From Desulforadius tongensis (GTDB lineage: Bacteria; Bacillota; Desulfotomaculia; Desulfotomaculales; Desulfohalotomaculaceae), in assembly GCF_016907915.1 (NCBI RefSeq), contig NZ_JAFBCW010000011.1, positions 1 through 64,000 of the forward strand: a stretch of 64,000 nt of DNA, in the 5' to 3' direction. This document shows positions 8,291-16,568 of the stretch, one piece after another. The first letter of the stretch is position 1. Every line of letters begins with the position of its first letter. Under the pieces are notes generated by a model, which was given only the letters and a program-made list of their open reading frames with translations, ran no database searches and was not told the DNA's origin. Position numbers and translations under genes: made by a program.

Positions 8291-10273
8291 CTATTTATTA
8301 ACCACTGCAGCGGAACGGTTCTTTACAGAACGATTTCTGTTTAATACACGGCATCCAATGATAATAAGTACCGACACCGCAATGATGGCAGCGGTTATCA
8401 ATGATACCCGGTGGTTTTGGCCCAAAATATCTGATAATTGAGCCACCATACCGCCCACCAGGAAAGCAATTACCCAAGAACCGCACCACATTAAAGCGGC
8501 TTCAAACTTACTGCGTTCTTTAAACAGCACCAAAATAGAAGCTATACAGGGAACAAACAAAGTAATGGTAATCAGCGCCACCACCGTTTCCATGGCTCCC
8601 ATGGACATACCGGCAAGGCCTGCCGCCCCGAAATCCCGTCTTACTATACCCATTATAAAGGCAGTGGATGCTTCCGCCGGCAGCTGCAGCCAGCCCACCG
8701 TCAGCGGAGCCAGCAGATTCTGCAGCACTTCCAAAATACCTGTAACCTGAAAGACACTAATAAGAAATGAACCCAGGGCAAAGAGAGGAAAAGCTTCTTT
8801 TAAAAACTGGTACGATTTAGTGGCGGTCTTTTTAATTACGTTATCTATACGCGGTAATCTAAGGGGCGGTAAATCAATCAATAAATCAGTGGATTTGCCG
8901 GACAAAGCGGTATGCATTAATGTACCCACCACAACCAGCACACTGAAAACAGCCACCGAGTATAAAATGATATACTGTGTACCAAGGGGAGCCAGTAAAC
9001 CTAAAATTACACCCAATTGGGCAGAACAGGGAATGGTTAAACCCAGTAAAAAGATGGCTATCCGCCGCTCCCGCTCGGACCCCAGCAGCCTGGTTACAAT
9101 GGTGGCCATTGTTACGCAGCCGAATCCCAAAATTAACGGGATAATGGCCCGGCCGTTCAAACCGATTCCGCTCAGCACCCGGTCAACTAAAGTAGCAATG
9201 CGGGGTAAGTACCCGGAATCCTCAAATAACGACAGGAAGAAGTAAAAACCGGCCACCAGGGGCATTAACAATCCCAGGGTATAGGTAAATGTCATGGTCA
9301 GCACCCCAAATTCACCGGTCAGGATGGTGCCCAGAACACTGTCCTCAGAAACAAATTGCCCCACCAACCCCCTTACCGCCGGCTCATAAATACCCAGCAT
9401 GATAGACTCTTCAGTAATACCGACCACTGTACCGGCCACAAATACGCCAATCACTTTAAACATCACATATAAGGCCAGGGCCAAAATCGGTATTCCCGTT
9501 GCCGGCCTGATCATTAAACGGCCCAGGCTTTCTGCCAGGCCGGTACTGGAGGATGTTTCCTTCATTACCCGTTTTACCACATCGTTAACCCTTTCCCGGC
9601 GTTTTTTATATATTTCTTCCCGCCGGTCACCCGGTTTCAGGCCGTGCCGTTCAGATACCGCCGGATCTCCTTCCAGTATCAGCAGCGCTTCTCCCTGACT
9701 GCCAACCCGGTTCAGCATAGTGCCCAACTGCCGCCGCAGTTCAGGATCTATCCACCCGGGCCGGGCTTGGGAAATATTGTTTTTAACTTCTTCCAACCCC
9801 TTTTTCTTAACTGCCACTGTGGGTATCACCGGCACTCCCAGCAGTTCTGACAACAGGTCTATATCTATTTCCACTCCTTGTTTTTCAGCTTCATCAATCA
9901 TATTGAGAGCTACTATCACCGGCACCCCGGTATCTATTACCTGCTGGGTTAAAAATAAATCCCGTTCCAGCTGTACTGCATTGACAACATTAATCACGGT
10001 ATCTGCGGCTAAGATTACATCCCTGGCCACCTTCTCCTCATCATTAAAAGAGGAAATTCCGTACACCCCGGGTGTATCTACAATCACATTTTTGCCCATT
10101 CGACCGTGGGAAATTTCTAACGTGGTGCCGGGGTAATTTGATACATCCACATACATGCCGGTTAAATAGTTAAAGAACACCGATTTACCGGCATTGGGGT
10201 TGCCCACCAGCACCACTTTTTTACCCCCGCCGGGAACTTCTATATGCATGCCAACATTATGACAGTGCGCCAT
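8291..10273 (-). CDS. feoB: Ferrous iron transport protein B
   Basis: Inner-membrane Fe(II) transporter, 660 aa from the ATG at 10273. The N-terminal G domain has P-loop GNPNAGKS, the G3 motif DTPG and G4-like NMID. A linker leads to the membrane region with two Gate-type cores (for example GFGCVTMATIVTRLL and GLTIPCSAQLGVILGLL) and a C-terminal membrane bundle. GAGGTG precedes the ATG by about 6 nt; an in-frame GTG three codons upstream is less well placed. It follows feoA by 82 nt and is presumably under the same Fur-type control. Confidence 0.96.
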   Translation of the reverse strand: MAHCHNVGMHIEVPGGGKKVVLVGNPNAGKSVFFNYLTGMYVDVSNYPGTTLEISHGRMGKNVIVDTPGVYGISSFNDEEKVARDVILAADTVINVVNAVQLERDLFLTQQVIDTGVPVIVALNMIDEAEKQGVEIDIDLLSELLGVPVIPTVAVKKKGLEEVKNNISQARPGWIDPELRRQLGTMLNRVGSQGEALLILEGDPAVSERHGLKPGDRREEIYKKRRERVNDVVKRVMKETSSSTGLAESLGRLMIRPATGIPILALALYVMFKVIGVFVAGTVVGITEESIMLGIYEPAVRGLVGQFVSEDSVLGTILTGEFGVLTMTFTYTLGLLMPLVAGFYFFLSLFEDSGYLPRIATLVDRVLSGIGLNGRAIIPLILGFGCVTMATIVTRLLGSERERRIAIFLLGLTIPCSAQLGVILGLLAPLGTQYIILYSVAVFSVLVVVGTLMHTALSGKSTDLLIDLPPLRLPRIDNVIKKTATKSYQFLKEAFPLFALGSFLISVFQVTGILEVLQNLLAPLTVGWLQLPAEASTAFIMGIVRRDFGAAGLAGMSMGAMETVVALITITLFVPCIASILVLFKERSKFEAALMWCGSWVIAFLVGGMVAQLSDILGQNHRVSLITAAIIAVSVLIIIGCRVLNRNRSVKNRSAAVVNK

Positions 10274-10355
10274 TGCTTTCACCTCAATGCTTTTCGTTAC
10301 TTAAAGTGAGTGTTCGAAAAGGACTTTTCGAACATCCTCTTAAAGATAATTGTTA

Positions 10356-10568
10356 TTACTCTACAATAATGCCGGCCGCCAGCTTACGCCCCACTGCTAT
10401 CTGCTGCCGTTTTTTTCGCAGTACAATGGGGCCGGCAGGAATCACCTCGTCGCAGGTTACCACTTCACCTTCAGCAATTCCAAAACGAATGGCCTGGGCG
10501 CGCACGCCATTATCGGGAATAGATACAATGCGGAACGATTGGCCCCGTTTTACTGTGTCCAGCGTCAT
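10356..10568 (-). CDS. feoA: Ferrous iron transport protein A
   Basis: A 70-aa SH3-like FeoA protein that assists FeoB on the cytoplasmic side. Family features include a GQ..RIVSIPDNG strand pair and a C-terminal AVGRKLAAGIIVE segment. The ATG at 10568 is chosen because GGAGG lies 7 nt upstream; a longer frame reaching 10607 would run into the operator region and has no ribosome site. First gene of the feo operon. Confidence 0.92.
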   Translation of the reverse strand: MTLDTVKRGQSFRIVSIPDNGVRAQAIRFGIAEGEVVTCDEVIPAGPIVLRKKRQQIAVGRKLAAGIIVE

Positions 10569-10591
10569 ATGCTTACCTCCTAATGCGAATA

Positions 10592-10606
10592 TGAAAATCA
10601 TTATCA
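10592..10606 (-). promoter_or_regulatory. Fur-type operator 1 of feoAB
   Basis: TGAAAATCATTATCA fits the Gram-positive 7-1-7 Fur/Zur/PerR consensus with one mismatched arm base. It sits just 5' of the feoA ribosome site, so occupancy would block transcription of feoAB. Given the iron-transport target, Fur is the natural candidate. Confidence 0.75.
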
Positions 10607-10632
10607 TTAATTAAGCAAAAATTTACAGATAC

Positions 10633-10647
10633 TGAAAATCATTTTCA
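10633..10647 (-). promoter_or_regulatory. Fur-type operator 2 of feoAB
   Basis: TGAAAATCATTTTCA is a perfect 7-1-7 palindrome 41 bp from operator 1 (four helical turns), so two dimers could bind on the same face of the DNA. Confidence 0.75.
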
Positions 10648-10716
10648 CTTATTTAAAGTATATTTCTTCCCCTGCTACCTGTCAACAATAAAGTTTTAAC
10701 TTAAAATATTACCATT

Positions 10717-10755
10717 AAACCCGCAAATCCTTCACCGAAGGGCCTGCGGGTTTTA
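10717..10755. terminator. Terminator between feo and deacetylase
   Basis: Stem AAACCCGCA/TGCGGGTTT enclosing a smaller GAAGG-containing loop, with short T runs on both strands. It lies just past the stop of the deacetylase gene, so it most likely ends that transcript. Confidence 0.65.
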
Positions 10756-10762
10756 CCTGCCG

Positions 10763-11482
10763 TTAATATACATTAATTTTGGGATTCCTTTTGATATATT
10801 CTTCAATAAACTCTTTACCTTCCGCAGATGAGGGATCAACAAATGAAAAACCCTGTTTTTGCAGTTTTTTAATTAAGCCGGGCAGAGCCTTCACAGTGGT
10901 ATTTCTGTTGTGGCGATTAAAAGGAGCGCCATCATGCATTAAAATAATTAATTCCCGGCGTATTCCTATCCTGGAAATTAAATTATCCACCTGGCCGCCA
11001 GCCGTTTTAATATTTCTCTTTTCCAGGCCCAAGTCCCACATCAATACTTCTTGTCCCAGCTCATTTAATATTAGGGCTTCTCTTTTTCCATAGGCACCGG
11101 TGGGGGGTCTGAAATATTTGGCTGATTGATTGGTTAGTTTATAAATAATTTTTTGGGTAGAAGTAATTTCGTTAATAATCTGTTCTTCATCCATTCCCTT
11201 AATTACTTTGTGAGAAAAAGTATGATTGGCCAGCACGTGTCCCTCATCAGCAATTCTCTGTAATAATTCCGGGTGCCTCCGGCATGCTTTTCCCGTTACA
11301 AAAAAAATACCTTTAATTTTATGCTCGGCCAGTATGTCCAGTATATCAGGAGTACACCGGGGATCCGGCCCATCATCAAAGGTTAACAGCACCGCTTTAG
11401 GCAGTGTATCGGCGGCAGTGGCAGCAGTAAACAAAAAGGCCATCATCACCAATATTATTAAGAAGCTGGGAAAACTCTTCAA
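10763..11482 (-). CDS. Secreted polysaccharide deacetylase
   Basis: A 239-aa NodB-domain (carbohydrate esterase 4) protein with an N-terminal signal segment MKSFPSFLIILVMMAFLF. The metal and catalytic motifs are present: TFDDGP, the HTFSH zinc-binding pair, RPPTGAYG and the late LILMHDG histidine motif. It would remove acetyl groups from cell-wall or spore-cortex sugars, as PdaA/PdaB-like proteins do; which of these it resembles most cannot be told by eye. It stands alone between terminators. Confidence 0.9.
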   Translation of the reverse strand: MKSFPSFLIILVMMAFLFTAATAADTLPKAVLLTFDDGPDPRCTPDILDILAEHKIKGIFFVTGKACRRHPELLQRIADEGHVLANHTFSHKVIKGMDEEQIINEITSTQKIIYKLTNQSAKYFRPPTGAYGKREALILNELGQEVLMWDLGLEKRNIKTAGGQVDNLISRIGIRRELIILMHDGAPFNRHNRNTTVKALPGLIKKLQKQGFSFVDPSSAEGKEFIEEYIKRNPKINVY

Positions 11483-11559
11483 ACCCCCACCCCCTTTTTG
11501 CTCACTACAATATTCTACAAAAAATTCACCGACCCTTTTTTAATGCCAGACATAAATTT

Positions 11560-11583
11560 ACCCGGTTTATGTTTAAACCGGGT
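11560..11583. repeat. 24-bp palindrome, copy 1
   Basis: Hairpin with arms ACCCGGTTTA/TAAACCGGGT and loop TGTT. An identical 24-nt copy lies at 13311-13334, so the two bracket the hypothetical gene and decayed IS. Here it follows the region upstream of the deacetylase gene, so it is not an obvious terminator for it. Confidence 0.8.
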
Positions 11584-11587
11584 CACA

Positions 11588-11634
11588 CTGTCGACAAAGT
11601 CGACAGTCTGGAGAACGCTTTAAAAGCGTTCTCT
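11588..11634. repeat. Two further perfect hairpins in tandem
   Basis: Immediately after copy 1 come ACTGTCGAC/GTCGACAGT (loop AAA) and GAGAACGCTTT/AAAGCGTTCTC, the latter followed by TTATTTTT. Three hairpins within 75 bp suggest a terminator cluster or an insertion scar. Confidence 0.7.
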
Positions 11635-11717
11635 TATTTTTAGAAAGGAACATAGGCAGTATAAATTGAATACCTATATATGGAAGCTTTATAACATTAA
11701 CTAATTCGAGGTGTATC

Positions 11718-12416
11718 ATGGAAGGAATTAAAATCTTTGCTCTTTGTCTATCTATTATTGGAATATTGATAGTGGTTGTCAGCGTTTTATATAAAAAATA
11801 CAGAATTCATAATAAAGACGATAGTAAGAACGAATATGCAGACATAGCAATTTTACAGGGATTATTTATTATACTTTATAGTTTGGTAATGTACTTTTAT
11901 TTACCCAATAAAAGGTTAATGTTTGTTTTTATCAGTGTATTTATTGTATTAGAATCTTTAATTTTAGTATATAGAAAAAACTCTGCCTATTGGCTGACAG
12001 CAAGAATAACAGCTTTAAGGGAATCTATCTCTGCTAAAATAAAACGTAAAGAAACTAAGGCAGATGATGGCTATTGGATGTACACCGTATTAATTGTAGT
12101 AATAATAGCAATATTATCACTGCCTTTTTGGATTAATCCCAATTACCCTCATAACTATGTAGCTACCATATACATTACCACTGGAATTTTAATGTATATT
12201 AGATCTTTTTTGTTTAAAAATGATGAAGGAAGAATTTCCGCGTATGATGTTTTTGCAGGCTTAGCCTGTCTTTGTTTTGGTTTGATTATGTCTACGATAG
12301 ATGATACGGGATTTACTGCCTTTCATGGCAAAATGTTTGTTAGCGCACTGTTCCTTATATTTAAAAGAAAGCCTCCAAAAAGGAGGGAGTGTAAACTATT
12401 TTGTGTAAATGGGTAA
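11718..12416 (+). CDS. Multi-pass membrane protein, tail replaced by IS end
   Basis: A 232-aa protein I do not recognise. Six or so hydrophobic helices are visible (about 4-24, 42-61, 66-84, 121-139, 145-163 and 170-195) with a basic, charged stretch around residues 100-118. It has a good GAGGTG ribosome site. Codon use is clearly more AT-rich than neighbours, which points to transfer. The last ten or so codons, ending at 12416, fall inside the terminal inverted repeat of the adjacent IS, so the natural C-terminus has been lost and replaced. Function unknown, possibly inactive. Confidence 0.65.
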   Translation: MEGIKIFALCLSIIGILIVVVSVLYKKYRIHNKDDSKNEYADIAILQGLFIILYSLVMYFYLPNKRLMFVFISVFIVLESLILVYRKNSAYWLTARITALRESISAKIKRKETKADDGYWMYTVLIVVIIAILSLPFWINPNYPHNYVATIYITTGILMYIRSFLFKNDEGRISAYDVFAGLACLCFGLIMSTIDDTGFTAFHGKMFVSALFLIFKRKPPKRRECKLFCVNG

Positions 12417-13252
12417 TTTCGTTGAATAACGGTTAACCTTATAGTGGCTCTTACCCTCTGGGAGGATAGGGCTCTGCTGGAGAGCAACCCGAGCACCCAG
12501 ACGGGGTTCTGCCGGGGATACGGTGGGGGGTATCTAATTATTCATTACATACACCAAGCCAAAAGCTGGCACTTTCATTTTCCCAATCCAGATACCAAGT
12601 ATGTCCTTTTGACCGGACATATTTATACCTAATACACTGTAGGCTGCTTTATTGACAATCCTGTTTTCTTTGCGCACTTTAAAGTGAATTGCATCAAGAA
12701 ATATAAGGGGATAAATGCGTTCTAACGGTCTGGACTGCCATTCAGCAATCATTGGTAATATTTTATCGGTTATTTTACTCACCATAGCAGGGGATACATC
12801 AATGCCATAGATATCCCGCATATGGTCTTCGATATCCCGGGTGGACATGCCTTTGGCATACATGGCTATAATTTGATCTTCTATCTGGTTACAGTTTTTT
12901 TCGTATTTGCCGATAATTCTAGGTTCAAATTCACCGTTACGATCTCTGGGGATATTAACTTCAGTTTTGCCAAATTTAGTTTGGATAGTTTTTTTACTGC
13001 AACCGTTACGACTGTTACCGCTATTATTACCTTGCATGCTGTGCTTCTTATAGCCGAGGTGTTCTTCTAACTCAGCCTCAAGTATACCCTGGAGGGTATC
13101 CCTAAAAAGGTTCTTTAGCATCTCGTGTACGTCGTCTACGGTACGGCAATCCTTGGTCAGTTCTCTTATGGTTTTGTCCTGCAAGTTTTGCATAAATGGT
13201 CATCTCCTTTATTTGTAATTATTACCATTTACACAAAACTTTTTACATTCTC
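12385..13252 (-). mobile_element. Decayed IS256-type insertion sequence
   Basis: Imperfect terminal inverted repeats at 12385-12412 and 13225-13252 match at 23 of 28 positions and share TTTTGTGTAAATGG. The enclosed 868 bp is far shorter than the usual 1.3-1.4 kb. The transposase reads from the right end and is cut short, with about 120 bp of unrelated-looking GC-rich DNA before the left repeat. I see no target-site duplication. Not mobile on its own; it might be moved in trans. Confidence 0.85.
12534..13193 (-). pseudogene. IS256-family transposase, frameshifted and truncated
   Basis: The first 200 or so residues are typical MULE/IS256 transposase: zinc-hook-free N-domain, LEAELEEHLGY, VNIPRDRNGEFEP, MYAKGMSTRDIEDH and LIFLDAIHFKVR with the first catalytic Asp. 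After GIWIG the expected family sequence ENESASFWLGV continues in another frame, showing loss of one base near 12580. A few codons later the gene is interrupted and the C-terminal half, with the last acidic residue of the DDE triad, is missing. Ribosome site GGAGATG precedes the ATG. Confidence 0.85.
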
Positions 13253-13260
13253 TTAATAAA

Positions 13261-13297
13261 ACACCGCTTCCAAGCCTTTCGGCCTGAAAGAGGTGTT
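13261..13297. terminator. Hairpin between IS and ptsI
   Basis: AAACACC/GGTGTTT outer stem with an inner imperfect GGCC-closing stem. It lies in the intergenic scar beside palindrome copy 2 and could end transcripts from either side. Confidence 0.45.
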
Positions 13298-13310
13298 TGT
13301 CTTCAATCTG

Positions 13311-13334
13311 ACCCGGTTTATGTTTAAACCGGGT
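13311..13334 (-). repeat. 24-bp palindrome, copy 2 (likely dha-pts terminator)
   Basis: Identical to the 24 nt at 11560-11583. Here it lies 23 nt past the ptsI stop and is followed by a weak T stretch, so it plausibly terminates the dha-pts operon. Confidence 0.75.
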
Positions 13335-13356
13335 TCTTAAAATATTAAAAATACAA

Positions 13357-15093
13357 CTAATTTCGTTTTAAAATACTGCCAACCACATCTTTCAAGTAAT
13401 TCCTGATTTCCTGTGACGATTCCATTTTGAATACCTTCTCCACTATCCCCTTAGCCTCTTCTAATGAAAGTGACCTTATGATCCTTTTAACCTGGGGTAT
13501 TGATGCAGCACTCATGCTTAGTTCATCTATTCCCATTCCCACAAGGATTGGAGCAGCAAGGGGGTCTCCCGCCATTTCCCCGCACATTCCCGTCCATTTG
13601 CCGTTATCATGGGATGAATCGATTACATTTTTAATCAGCCGGAGAACCGCAGGGTGGAAAGGATCATACATGTGGGACAATTTGGCATTCATCCGGTCTA
13701 CTGCAAGGGTATATTGAACTAAATCATTTGTTCCGATGCTGAAGAAATCCACTTCTTTTGCCAGCAGGTCTGCCGTAACCGCCGCGGAAGGAATTTCTAC
13801 CATTATACCTACCTGCAGTTTATTATCAAAAGATACACCTTCTCTTCTGAGCTCTTCTTTGGCTTCTTCCAATATTCCATTGGCCTTCCTGATCTCTTCC
13901 ACACTTGATACCATGGGATACATTATTTTAAAACTGCCATAGCCGCTTGCCCTCAAAATTGCCTTAAGCTGTGTTTTTAGTATTTCGGGCCTATCCAGGC
14001 ACATACGTATTGCTCTCCATCCGAGGAAGGGATTCAGCTCTTCCGGCATGTCCAGGTAAGGCAGCTTTTTGTCTCCCCCTATATCCAGCGTCCTTATGAT
14101 AACAGGTTTTCCCTGCATTTTTTCAGCCACTTCTCGATAAGCCTTAAACTGTTCTTCCTCGCTGGGCACTTCATCCCTGTGCATATATAAAAATTCGGTC
14201 CTGTATAAGCCTATGCCCTCTGCTCCATTTTGCAGTGCCCCACAAACATCTTCTGGAGTACCTATGTTGGCTGAAAGTTCTACCCTGCAGCCGTCAGTAG
14301 TTATTCCCGCCATTTCTTTTAACCTTTTTAGTTCCTCTTTGTACTCCATGTATTTTTGCTTTAAATTTAGGTATTCCTCATAAACTTGCTCATCGGGGTT
14401 AACAATTACCACTCCCTCGTTCCCGTCAACTATTATCCTGTCCCCGGTCTTTACATTTGCTGTTATTTTAGAAAGACCCAACACAGCAGGTTTCTCCAGG
14501 GAACGGGCCATTATTGCCATGTGGGATGTCCTTCCCCCTACATCAGCGGCAAATGCCAGAACCTTTTTCTTGTCTATTTGGGCCGTTTCTGAAGGGGTAA
14601 GATCTTTTGCTACTATTACCACTTCTCTATCCATGTCCGCGAGGGTATTCGCCTGTATCCCTAGTATATTTTTCATTACCCTTGCGCTGACATCTTTAAT
14701 ATCTGACGCCCTTTCTCTTAAATATTCATCTTCCATCTGCATAAATATATTTACATATTCTTCTGTGACTTGGTAAAGAGCATTTTCAGCAGTAATGTAC
14801 TCTTCTTTTATCTTTTTTTCAACCGCCTCTACCAGGGAAGGGTCTTCCAGTATCATCATGTGGGCTTGAAAAATCTGGGCCTTTTCTTCTCCCATTTCCT
14901 CCAGAGTTTTTTGCCGTATTTTATCAATCTGCTCTTTTGAAGCACTTATGGCTCTTCGAAATGTTTCAATTTCCCTTTGAATTTTCTCTTCCGGGATTTT
15001 CTCGGTAGAAATCTCTATTTCCTTTTCCTGGATTACATAGGCTTCACCTATGGCTATTCCCGGAGATGCTGCTACCCCTTTGAACACGGCCAT
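13357..15093 (-). CDS. ptsI: PTS enzyme I (PEP-protein phosphotransferase)
   Basis: A 578-aa full-length EI. The phosphohistidine motif GGRTSHMAIMARS lies near residue 190, the PEP-binding barrel has IGLYRTEFLYM, DIGGDKKLPYLD, MVEIPSA, IGTNDLVQY and TGMCGEMAGD. It transfers phosphate from PEP to HPr. It is the last gene of dhaK-dhaL-dhaM-ptsH-ptsI, 15 nt after ptsH. In this operon EI and HPr feed DhaM; it may also serve other PTS permeases such as the nagE at 62 kb. Confidence 0.95.
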   Translation of the reverse strand: MAVFKGVAASPGIAIGEAYVIQEKEIEISTEKIPEEKIQREIETFRRAISASKEQIDKIRQKTLEEMGEEKAQIFQAHMMILEDPSLVEAVEKKIKEEYITAENALYQVTEEYVNIFMQMEDEYLRERASDIKDVSARVMKNILGIQANTLADMDREVVIVAKDLTPSETAQIDKKKVLAFAADVGGRTSHMAIMARSLEKPAVLGLSKITANVKTGDRIIVDGNEGVVIVNPDEQVYEEYLNLKQKYMEYKEELKRLKEMAGITTDGCRVELSANIGTPEDVCGALQNGAEGIGLYRTEFLYMHRDEVPSEEEQFKAYREVAEKMQGKPVIIRTLDIGGDKKLPYLDMPEELNPFLGWRAIRMCLDRPEILKTQLKAILRASGYGSFKIMYPMVSSVEEIRKANGILEEAKEELRREGVSFDNKLQVGIMVEIPSAAVTADLLAKEVDFFSIGTNDLVQYTLAVDRMNAKLSHMYDPFHPAVLRLIKNVIDSSHDNGKWTGMCGEMAGDPLAAPILVGMGIDELSMSAASIPQVKRIIRSLSLEEAKGIVEKVFKMESSQEIRNYLKDVVGSILKRN

Positions 15094-15108
15094 TCCTCCC
15101 CCAGCAGT

Positions 15109-15375
15109 CTATTCTTCATCGAAGTTTCCCATTATTAAATTCACCAGGGCATCTACTGCTTCTTTTTCATCATCACCTTCAGCTCTAATAGTTATGACCG
15201 TCCCTTTTTTAATCCCCATGGCCACCACATCCATTATGCTTTTTGCATTGGCCTTCCGGCAATCCTTCTCCAAAGTAATTTGGGAATCGTATTTTCCGGC
15301 AGTCTGGACAATTTGAGCGGCCGGCCTCATGTGCAACCCTGCTTTGTTTGTAACTTCGACTTCTCGTACAATCAT
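15109..15375 (-). CDS. ptsH: HPr-type phosphocarrier protein
   Basis: An 88-aa HPr with the active-site histidine in KAGLHMRPA and the Gram-positive regulatory serine site in NAKSIMDV, so both PEP-dependent and HPr-kinase-dependent phosphorylation are possible. A perfect AGGAGG precedes the ATG. It sits between dhaM and ptsI, indicating a dedicated role in dihydroxyacetone phosphorylation. Confidence 0.94.
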   Translation of the reverse strand: MIVREVEVTNKAGLHMRPAAQIVQTAGKYDSQITLEKDCRKANAKSIMDVVAMGIKKGTVITIRAEGDDEKEAVDALVNLIMGNFDEE

Positions 15376-15402
15376 TTTTGCATCCTCCTAAAAACCATTA
15401 AT

Positions 15403-15795
15403 TTACAGCTTATTCAAGTTCTTGGCAGCTTCTGCAGCTGATTTTACCTCTTCTAATCCTTTTCCGAAGCTGGATTCCATAACAGCAGAAATAGCTCCCT
15501 CCAAAAACGGAGCATCAGCAATTATTACATTTTTTCTTTTTTCTTCTTCCATACTTTCAATAGCCATTTGGGCGCTCATCACTGCACTTCCCAAATCTAC
15601 AATTACCAACACTCCTGAGGGAGAATAAACCTTTTCTATCTTTTCCATTATTAAATTAACATCGGTACCCAGTCGTGCATCACTGGTTCCACCCGCTACC
15701 TCTAACGGAACACTACCTTTTGTCATCTGTTCAATAAGTTCCTGGGCCCCCATTGCTATTTTTTCACTGTGTGAAACGAGCACAATACCAACCAC
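15403..15795 (-). CDS. dhaM: Dihydroxyacetone kinase phosphotransfer subunit DhaM (EIIA domain only)
   Basis: A 130-aa mannose-type EIIA domain: GIVLVSHSEKIA with the phospho-accepting histidine near residue 9, GGTSDARLGTD, VLVIVDLGSA. It passes phosphate from HPr to ADP bound in DhaL. Unlike E. coli DhaM it lacks fused HPr and EI domains; these are the next two genes. The GTG at 15795 is chosen because GGGAGG lies 7 nt upstream; the longer frame to 15834 has no ribosome site. Confidence 0.92.
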   Translation of the reverse strand: MVGIVLVSHSEKIAMGAQELIEQMTKGSVPLEVAGGTSDARLGTDVNLIMEKIEKVYSPSGVLVIVDLGSAVMSAQMAIESMEEEKRKNVIIADAPFLEGAISAVMESSFGKGLEEVKSAAEAAKNLNKL

Positions 15796-15879
15796 AGTTT
15801 TACCTCCCTTATTGTGCAGATAAAATTTTTGCATATAAACATATAATAAAAGGTCAGGGGAGGCTTTGAAAAACTTCTG

Positions 15880-16509
15880 CTAAGCCTCCTGCGGTTCTAA
15901 AGTTTCGGCTAATGCCTCCAGCATCAGGCAGCATGATGTTGCCCCGGGATCCTGGTGACCAATGCTCCGATCCCCCAAATAACTTGCCCTGCCTTTTTTT
16001 GCACTTATACTCTTTGTATAATCAACACCTTCTCGCGCAGCTTCCAAAGCCTTTAACAGGGGATTGGGAGATTGAAGATTTTCCCTGAATGCCAAAACGG
16101 CAGGTTCTAAGGCATCCACTATAGTTTTGTCCCCCCGTTCAGCTTTACCCCTCATTTTTATACCCTCTAAAGCAGCTTCTAGAATTTCCAGGAAATCTTC
16201 CCGGTTTAATTCGTATTTATTGGCACTAACACCGCCTGCCCTCATAAAAGCGGTGCCATATAAAGGTCCCGATGCACCACCAACCGTTGATACCAGGGTT
16301 ATACCAACAGTTTTTAGAATAGTCCCACAGTCTTTATCAGCTAATGCCGGCAGCTTTTCCTGGACTGCCTGAAAACCTCTATCCATGTTTATGCCGTGGT
16401 CTCCATCACCAATGGCTGAATCTAATTCTGTAAGATATTCTTTATTCTCTTTTACCTTGACGGCTATATTTTCAATTATTTTTAACAATACTTTATTGTC
16501 AATGGTCAT
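15880..16509 (-). CDS. dhaL: Dihydroxyacetone kinase ADP-binding subunit DhaL
   Basis: A 209-aa DhaL: the Mg-nucleotide loop GDGDHGINMDRGF near residue 30, the GGASGPLYGTAF loop near 77 and the DPGATSC motif near the end. It holds ADP as a cofactor that is rephosphorylated by DhaM, and phosphorylates dihydroxyacetone bound to DhaK. GGAGGAGG precedes the ATG. Confidence 0.95.
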   Translation of the reverse strand: MTIDNKVLLKIIENIAVKVKENKEYLTELDSAIGDGDHGINMDRGFQAVQEKLPALADKDCGTILKTVGITLVSTVGGASGPLYGTAFMRAGGVSANKYELNREDFLEILEAALEGIKMRGKAERGDKTIVDALEPAVLAFRENLQSPNPLLKALEAAREGVDYTKSISAKKGRASYLGDRSIGHQDPGATSCCLMLEALAETLEPQEA

Positions 16510-16568
16510 ATATACTAATCCTCCTCCTGGTAAGCATTTTAAAAATATTGGTTATGCTGAATTATCTT

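Noticed and set aside
12413-12533. Possible tRNA or rRNA piece in the IS
   Set aside because: No cloverleaf fits and I could not match it to rRNA; kept only as unexplained DNA.
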